Positions 58,456 through 64,000 of a DNA stretch of 64,000 nt are shown here, one piece after another (the stretch's first letter is position 1; every line of letters begins with the position of its first letter). Below the pieces are notes generated by a model that saw only the letters and a list, made by a program, of their open reading frames with translations, searched no databases and was not told where the DNA came from. The DNA is from Candidatus Latescibacterota bacterium. GTDB taxonomy: Bacteria; Latescibacterota; UBA2968. Both the position numbers and the translations under genes were made by a program. The stretch spans positions 124,001 to 188,000 of the forward strand of contig JAJEHL010000016.1 of NCBI GenBank assembly GCA_022823725.1. The letters run 5' to 3'.

Positions 58456-59136
58456 CTACTCATCCGATCCGCCCAAAAAACCCGCCATCCACAGCAGACG
58501 CAACAACTCCAAAATCGCCACCAGTGCCGATGCGACATAAGTCAGCGCGGCGGCATTCAAAACCTTGCGCGAAGCGGGGATCTCCTCAGAAGTCAGATAT
58601 CCCCCATCGGCCAAAATCTGAATGGCCCGACTGCTCGCATTAAACTCAACTGGCAGGGTGACAATACTAAAAACCACAGCCGCAGAAAAGAACACAATAC
58701 CCAAAAACAGCAGTTCAAATATGCTGAAAAGTGCCCCGGCAATAATGAAAATCCACGCCGCCTTCGATCCCAAATTAGCCACCGGAACCAGGCTCGTCCG
58801 AAGAGACAGAGGCACATAACCCTGCGCGTGCTGAAACGCATGCCCGGCTTCGTGAGCAGCCACACCAATCGCGGCTAAGGAGCGATTCCCGTACACACTT
58901 TCCGACAGGCGCAACATGCGATCTCTCGGATCGTAGTGATCTGTCAAATGCCCATGCACAGGCTCCACACCCACGGGCAAACCGCCACGACGTAAAATAT
59001 CTCGCGCAACCTGATCCGCAGTCGCACCACTTCGTGCAACAAATTCATCGTATTTGCGAAACGTGCGCTTCACCTTGAATTGCGCCCACAGCGTAATGGC
59101 TATTCCTATAAACATCACCATCAAACCTACCAGCAT
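58456..59136 (-). CDS. YugP-like membrane zinc metallopeptidase
   Basis: This 226-residue membrane protein has an N-terminal anchor (LVGLMVMFIGIAITLW), the zinc motif HEAGH (near 94-98, in GVAAHEAGHAFQHAQ) and three further membrane segments. It is of the DUF2206/Zn-peptidase-2 (YugP) type by the HEAGH-plus-LPVEFNASSRA pattern, which includes the third ligand region. Substrates are unknown. AGGAGGAG precedes its ATG. It lies between fmt and kdgK on the same strand. Confidence 0.88.
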   Translation of the reverse strand: MLVGLMVMFIGIAITLWAQFKVKRTFRKYDEFVARSGATADQVARDILRRGGLPVGVEPVHGHLTDHYDPRDRMLRLSESVYGNRSLAAIGVAAHEAGHAFQHAQGYVPLSLRTSLVPVANLGSKAAWIFIIAGALFSIFELLFLGIVFFSAAVVFSIVTLPVEFNASSRAIQILADGGYLTSEEIPASRKVLNAAALTYVASALVAILELLRLLWMAGFLGGSDE

Positions 59137-59200
59137 GACATCTCCTCCTGAAACAGTTGTCAGTTATCAGTTATCGGTTGTCAGCCTTCGCGTCTCACCA

Positions 59201-60130
59201 TTAACCAAATTTTTCGCCAACCTCAATGCGGTATCCCCGCACAAAATCAGCGCCAGACATACGCCTTTTACCCGCCGGTTGCACCTCGTCCAACACGAGA
59301 GCACCTTCGCCCGTCCCCACAATAAGTCCGCGTTTCCCGCCTGCACCAATCACAGTACCCGCTTCTCCCTGCCCCGTGTCAATCGTTGCCCTGTGAACCT
59401 TTAGTAATTTATTGCGCCAGAGTGTAAACGCCCCCGGAAAAGGATTGGTTCCCCGAATGAGATTGCGAATATCTCCAGCACCTTTTGACCAATCAATCTC
59501 GCCATCTTCTTTCTCTAATTTTGGAGCGCGACTCACCCCTTCATCCGTCTGCGCCACGGGTACAACAGAACCATCTGCCATGCCATCAATAGCCCGAATA
59601 AGCAACTCAGCACCCTTCACCTTCAACCGCTCATAAAGTTCGCCTGCCGTCTCATCGTCCCCAATCGCCACCTTTTGTTGAATTAAAATATCGCCGGCAT
59701 CCACGCGCGGCGACAGTTGAAAAATGGTCACACCCGTCTCGGTCTCACCATTGATAATAGCCCATTGAATAGGCGCTGCCCCGCGGTATTTGGGCAACAG
59801 AGACGGGTGGACATTCACAGATCCCAATTTGGGAATCGCCAGCACAGAACGCGGCAAAATCAGAAAAGCCACCACCGCAAGTAAATCTGGTTCCAGAGCC
59901 TGCAACCGCGCGTGAAAATTCTCATCTCTGAGCGACTCGGGCTGCAAAACCGACACATCTAATCCCTGCGACGCAACCGCAGCCTTCACATCAGTCGGTT
60001 GCATCTGCTGACCCCGACCGCGTGGTCTATCTGGCCGCGTCACCACACCCACAAGATCATGACCGCTTTGAGCCACGCTCACAAGCGACGGCACCGCAAA
60101 ATTGGGCGTGCCCATAAACACTACCCTCAT
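59201..60130 (-). CDS. fmt: Methionyl-tRNA formyltransferase
   Basis: This 309-residue enzyme formylates initiator Met-tRNA with 10-formyl-THF. It has VVFMGTPNFAVPSL (3-16) and the catalytic block NVHPSLLPKYRGAAPIQWAI (near 107-126; Asn, His and a later Asp). The C-terminal tRNA-binding OB-like domain is present. ATG 60130 is used; the frame also opens with TTG two codons earlier. Peptide deformylase, which often neighbours fmt, is not here. It follows yajC on the same strand. Confidence 0.97.
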   Translation of the reverse strand: MRVVFMGTPNFAVPSLVSVAQSGHDLVGVVTRPDRPRGRGQQMQPTDVKAAVASQGLDVSVLQPESLRDENFHARLQALEPDLLAVVAFLILPRSVLAIPKLGSVNVHPSLLPKYRGAAPIQWAIINGETETGVTIFQLSPRVDAGDILIQQKVAIGDDETAGELYERLKVKGAELLIRAIDGMADGSVVPVAQTDEGVSRAPKLEKEDGEIDWSKGAGDIRNLIRGTNPFPGAFTLWRNKLLKVHRATIDTGQGEAGTVIGAGGKRGLIVGTGEGALVLDEVQPAGKRRMSGADFVRGYRIEVGEKFG

Positions 60131-60150
60131 CGCCAACTTTCACCTCTCTA

Positions 60151-61792
<1,642 letters not shown>

Positions 61793-61799
61793 TCATGCG

Positions 61800-63038
61800 T
61801 CAAGGGTCAGAAGGGTGAACTGCTTCTTCAGCCAGCACAAATACAAACCCCTGTTCTGCCAACTCGGGTAACATGCGTTGCAATGCCCGTAGCATATTGG
61901 GTTTTGCATGCCCAATGCCAATCGCCGTACCTTCATGCCGTGCGTGTGCAGCGAGCCTGTACAGTCGCTTGACCACCGCGTCTTCATCTTCGACGATATC
62001 CAAAAACATCGCATTGCGGCCACTGGGAATACCCATATCCCGCGCGACTGCATAAGCCACCGATTGGGATGATGTGACACTATCAATAAAAAAGAAATTC
62101 CACCGTTTCACGACCCGCAACACCGCTTTCATCGCTTCAAAATTTTGTGTTACGCGAGATCCCATGTGGTTGTTTATCCCCTTAGCATAGGGCACGGACG
62201 CAAGGGCATCCTGGGTCAACTCAGCAATCTTTTCCGGCGCGTAATCCAAAAAAATCGCATTGGGACCGGGATCGCGCTCTGGATAGCCTATTGGCTCCAT
62301 AGGCAAATGAACCATCACGCCGTGATTTTTCTCAATCGCCTGTTGCGCTATCCAGGCCGTATGCTTCTCTCCAGGAAAAATCGAAAATGTAATCGGCTGT
62401 GACAACTCACAAAAAGACAGAATTAAATTCTGATCCTGATATCCAAAATCATCGATCACAATGGCAATGCGTCCCGCGAGTCGCTCGAGTTCTTCACTCT
62501 GTTCGAGCCTGAATAAATTGGTCTGTTTATCATTCAAACCCACGCGAAGCCACAACTCATTGCCCTGTCGATCCTCACTACCTTCAATTACCACCCCACC
62601 CAATTGATGCGCCAGATGGGTCAAAGACAAATTGCAAACAGCCAGCGGCAAAGCATCGGGCACTTTCGACTGCACTACCCAACGCAAATGGGGATCCTCG
62701 CCTTTGGGCAAACGCACCTCTTTAATCACTTCAGGAGGAACCCCCAGCCCGATCAACACATCTTTTGCCTGCACGACCATCGTATCGGCAAATGCAAGAA
62801 CGTCTTCTGGACCTGCTTTCCATCCTGGTGCCTCTTCTGCGGGAAGTGGATATTCGACCGACTGTGGTCGCAAAAAATACGACCGCAATCGCAAAAAATA
62901 CGACCGCGGTAGCCAAAAATAGGCAGCCAATCCACCGGCAATCAGAATGATTATAACACAGGGTACAATCCATACCCGCAGAGATCGCCGCTTACGAGCC
63001 ATTTCCAATGGTCTTTTTTCGGACAAACGTTTCGCCAT
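61800..63038 (-). CDS. Divergent polysaccharide deacetylase family (YibQ-like) protein
   Basis: This 412-residue envelope protein has a basic N-terminus, one membrane helix (VWIVPCVIIILIAGGLAAYFW), a low-similarity region and then the COG2861 divergent deacetylase barrel. Markers are IAIVIDDFGY (near 192), HLPMEP, GINNHMGSR, FFIDSVTSS and GIGHAKPN. A short duplication RSYFLRLRSYFLR follows the membrane helix. YibQ relatives are periplasmic and of unknown substrate. It ends 11 bases before tgt on the same strand, and its start follows the M50 protease gene by nine bases. Confidence 0.9.
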   Translation of the reverse strand: MAKRLSEKRPLEMARKRRSLRVWIVPCVIIILIAGGLAAYFWLPRSYFLRLRSYFLRPQSVEYPLPAEEAPGWKAGPEDVLAFADTMVVQAKDVLIGLGVPPEVIKEVRLPKGEDPHLRWVVQSKVPDALPLAVCNLSLTHLAHQLGGVVIEGSEDRQGNELWLRVGLNDKQTNLFRLEQSEELERLAGRIAIVIDDFGYQDQNLILSFCELSQPITFSIFPGEKHTAWIAQQAIEKNHGVMVHLPMEPIGYPERDPGPNAIFLDYAPEKIAELTQDALASVPYAKGINNHMGSRVTQNFEAMKAVLRVVKRWNFFFIDSVTSSQSVAYAVARDMGIPSGRNAMFLDIVEDEDAVVKRLYRLAAHARHEGTAIGIGHAKPNMLRALQRMLPELAEQGFVFVLAEEAVHPSDP

Positions 63039-63047
63039 TTTATAGAC

Positions 63048-64000
63048 TCAATAAATCTGAACCGGATCGGGAATAAAACACAATACAAAAATAGCCAGCG
63101 ACGCGTACCCAAGCCACCGCCGTGCGGGATCCAATTCAACGTCGAGATTTACAGGCGGCGGATGATGCCGTCCCATCAGCGCAGCCAACCCCAACCACAC
63201 CAGCCAACCGATCCAGCGGGAATCATACCAGGCCCTGAACATAGATTGTGCATCCCACCAGTGGTAAGGCGGCGCGAATAACCACATCAATGCCAATCCC
63301 ACCATTGTCGCCCGAGAAATTAACCGGTGTTTCCCACCAAAAATCGCATAGACAATATGCCCACCATCAAATTGTCCCATCGGCAACAAATTCAACACCG
63401 TCACAAACAACCCCAACCAGCCCGCAAAAGCCACCGGATGCAGCATCACATCATAACCCTCGGGCAGATCACCGATAACGCTTATGCCCAACCAGCCCGA
63501 CAAGAGAGAATCACCCAGAGTAAGTGCGCCTTCCGGTATATCTCGTACCTCAATTACTTCCGACATGTGCAGACCAGCAATCAATGCGATCACAGACATC
63601 ACAAACCCGGCAATCGGCCCAGATGCGCCAATATCGATTAGTGCCCGTCTGTTCGGAATCGGAGATCGCAATTTGATCACCGCGCCCAGGGTGCCAATAA
63701 ATGAAGGGAAGGGAATAAAATAGGGCAATGACGCGCGCACACCCCAGCGGCGCGAAGTCACATAATGCCCCATCTCGTGTATGCCCAAAATGATCAACAA
63801 TGTCGCAGAAAACGGCAAGCCATACACCAGATAACGCGGATCAATCAAAATATGCCAGTTATCGGGCATTGATACCCATTTGGAAGACATGGGCATCCCC
63901 GCCACAGTCGTCGTGTACACAGTTGCCAAAAACAGCCCAACATGCAATCTCATATTCTTCCGCGTCCTGGACAAAGCCGTCTGCGTAGAAAAACACCGAT
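63048..64000 (-). CDS. Membrane M50-type zinc metalloprotease, 5' end beyond window
   Basis: This site-2-protease-like intramembrane peptidase has HEMGH (GIHEMGHYVTSRRWGV) in one membrane helix and NLLPMGQFDGGH in a later one, the two halves of the metal site. It resembles the plant/cyanobacterial EGY type by its MPDNW...SFIGTLGAVIKL region. At least 308 residues are visible from a possible TTG at 63974, but the frame stays open to the window end, so the gene probably starts outside. It heads the minus-strand set with the deacetylase gene, nine bases downstream. Confidence 0.88.
   Translation of the reverse strand, partial: RCFSTQTALSRTRKNMRLHVGLFLATVYTTTVAGMPMSSKWVSMPDNWHILIDPRYLVYGLPFSATLLIILGIHEMGHYVTSRRWGVRASLPYFIPFPSFIGTLGAVIKLRSPIPNRRALIDIGASGPIAGFVMSVIALIAGLHMSEVIEVRDIPEGALTLGDSLLSGWLGISVIGDLPEGYDVMLHPVAFAGWLGLFVTVLNLLPMGQFDGGHIVYAIFGGKHRLISRATMVGLALMWLFAPPYHWWDAQSMFRAWYDSRWIGWLVWLGLAALMGRHHPPPVNLDVELDPARRWLGYASLAIFVLCFIPDPVQIY

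Overview
The window is bacterial chromosome with high coding density and almost no mobile DNA. It probably comes from an uncultured diderm (Gram-negative-type) lineage. I infer this from the undecaprenyl-phosphate and RseP genes, lipoproteins, a MurE with the DNPR motif typical of meso-diaminopimelate specificity, and an hrcA-grpE-dnaJ operon. Internalin-like leucine-rich repeats, phytanoyl-CoA-type dioxygenases, sulfatases, a dockerin protein and many sugar-acid enzymes recall the Latescibacterota/Poribacteria type of environmental genome. That placement rests on gene content alone. No rRNA or tRNA gene was seen.

Layout. 1-2.7 kb: a 5'-truncated leucine-rich-repeat protein, a small orphan protein and a Doc-type toxin/antitoxin pair. 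2.8-9.3 kb: two DppB/DppC-like permeases, then a minus-strand set with two M16 peptidase subunits separated by a dioxygenase gene, then an Ldh2-type dehydrogenase. 9.3-13.5 kb: a lysine riboswitch with its own promoter and terminator ahead of dapA, dapB and an unusual transaldolase-like gene. 13.5-19 kb: a lipoprotein, hrcA-grpE-dnaJ on the minus strand, and a secreted CXXCH/dockerin protein. 19-26.9 kb: glnA, a pentapeptide-repeat protein, a folate cyclo-ligase, then uppS-cdsA-dxr-rseP. 27-40.9 kb: the division and cell-wall (dcw) cluster mraZ-rsmH-ftsL-ftsI-murE-murF-ftsW-murC-murB-ftsQ-ftsA-ftsZ, which lacks mraY, murD and murG. 40.9-52.3 kb: an accessory catabolic region with two Cys-type sulfatases, a dioxygenase, a dimethylformamidase-like protein and a phosphoesterase/PQQ-propeller fusion, none with a signal peptide. 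52.3-58.4 kb: an exported isoaspartyl methyltransferase and sugar-acid genes (amidohydrolase/lactonase, beta-hydroxyacid dehydrogenase, RraA-like aldolase, ROK kinase, KDPG aldolase, KDG kinase). 58.4-64 kb: a YugP-like protease, fmt, yajC, tgt, a divergent polysaccharide deacetylase and a membrane M50 protease cut by the window end.

How the genes fit together. The lysine-regulated dap genes feed diaminopimelate to MurE in the dcw cluster. UppS makes the lipid carrier, and Dxr supplies the isoprenoid precursor for it. The 41-58 kb region looks like intracellular breakdown of sulfated or amidated small molecules and of keto-deoxy sugar acids to pyruvate and glyceraldehyde-3-phosphate. The points most worth following are the complementary degenerate M16 pair, the transaldolase-like protein under lysine control, the signal-less sulfatase/amidohydrolase region, the probable MraZ operator, the reduced dcw cluster, and a short repeat that recurs exactly at stop codons.
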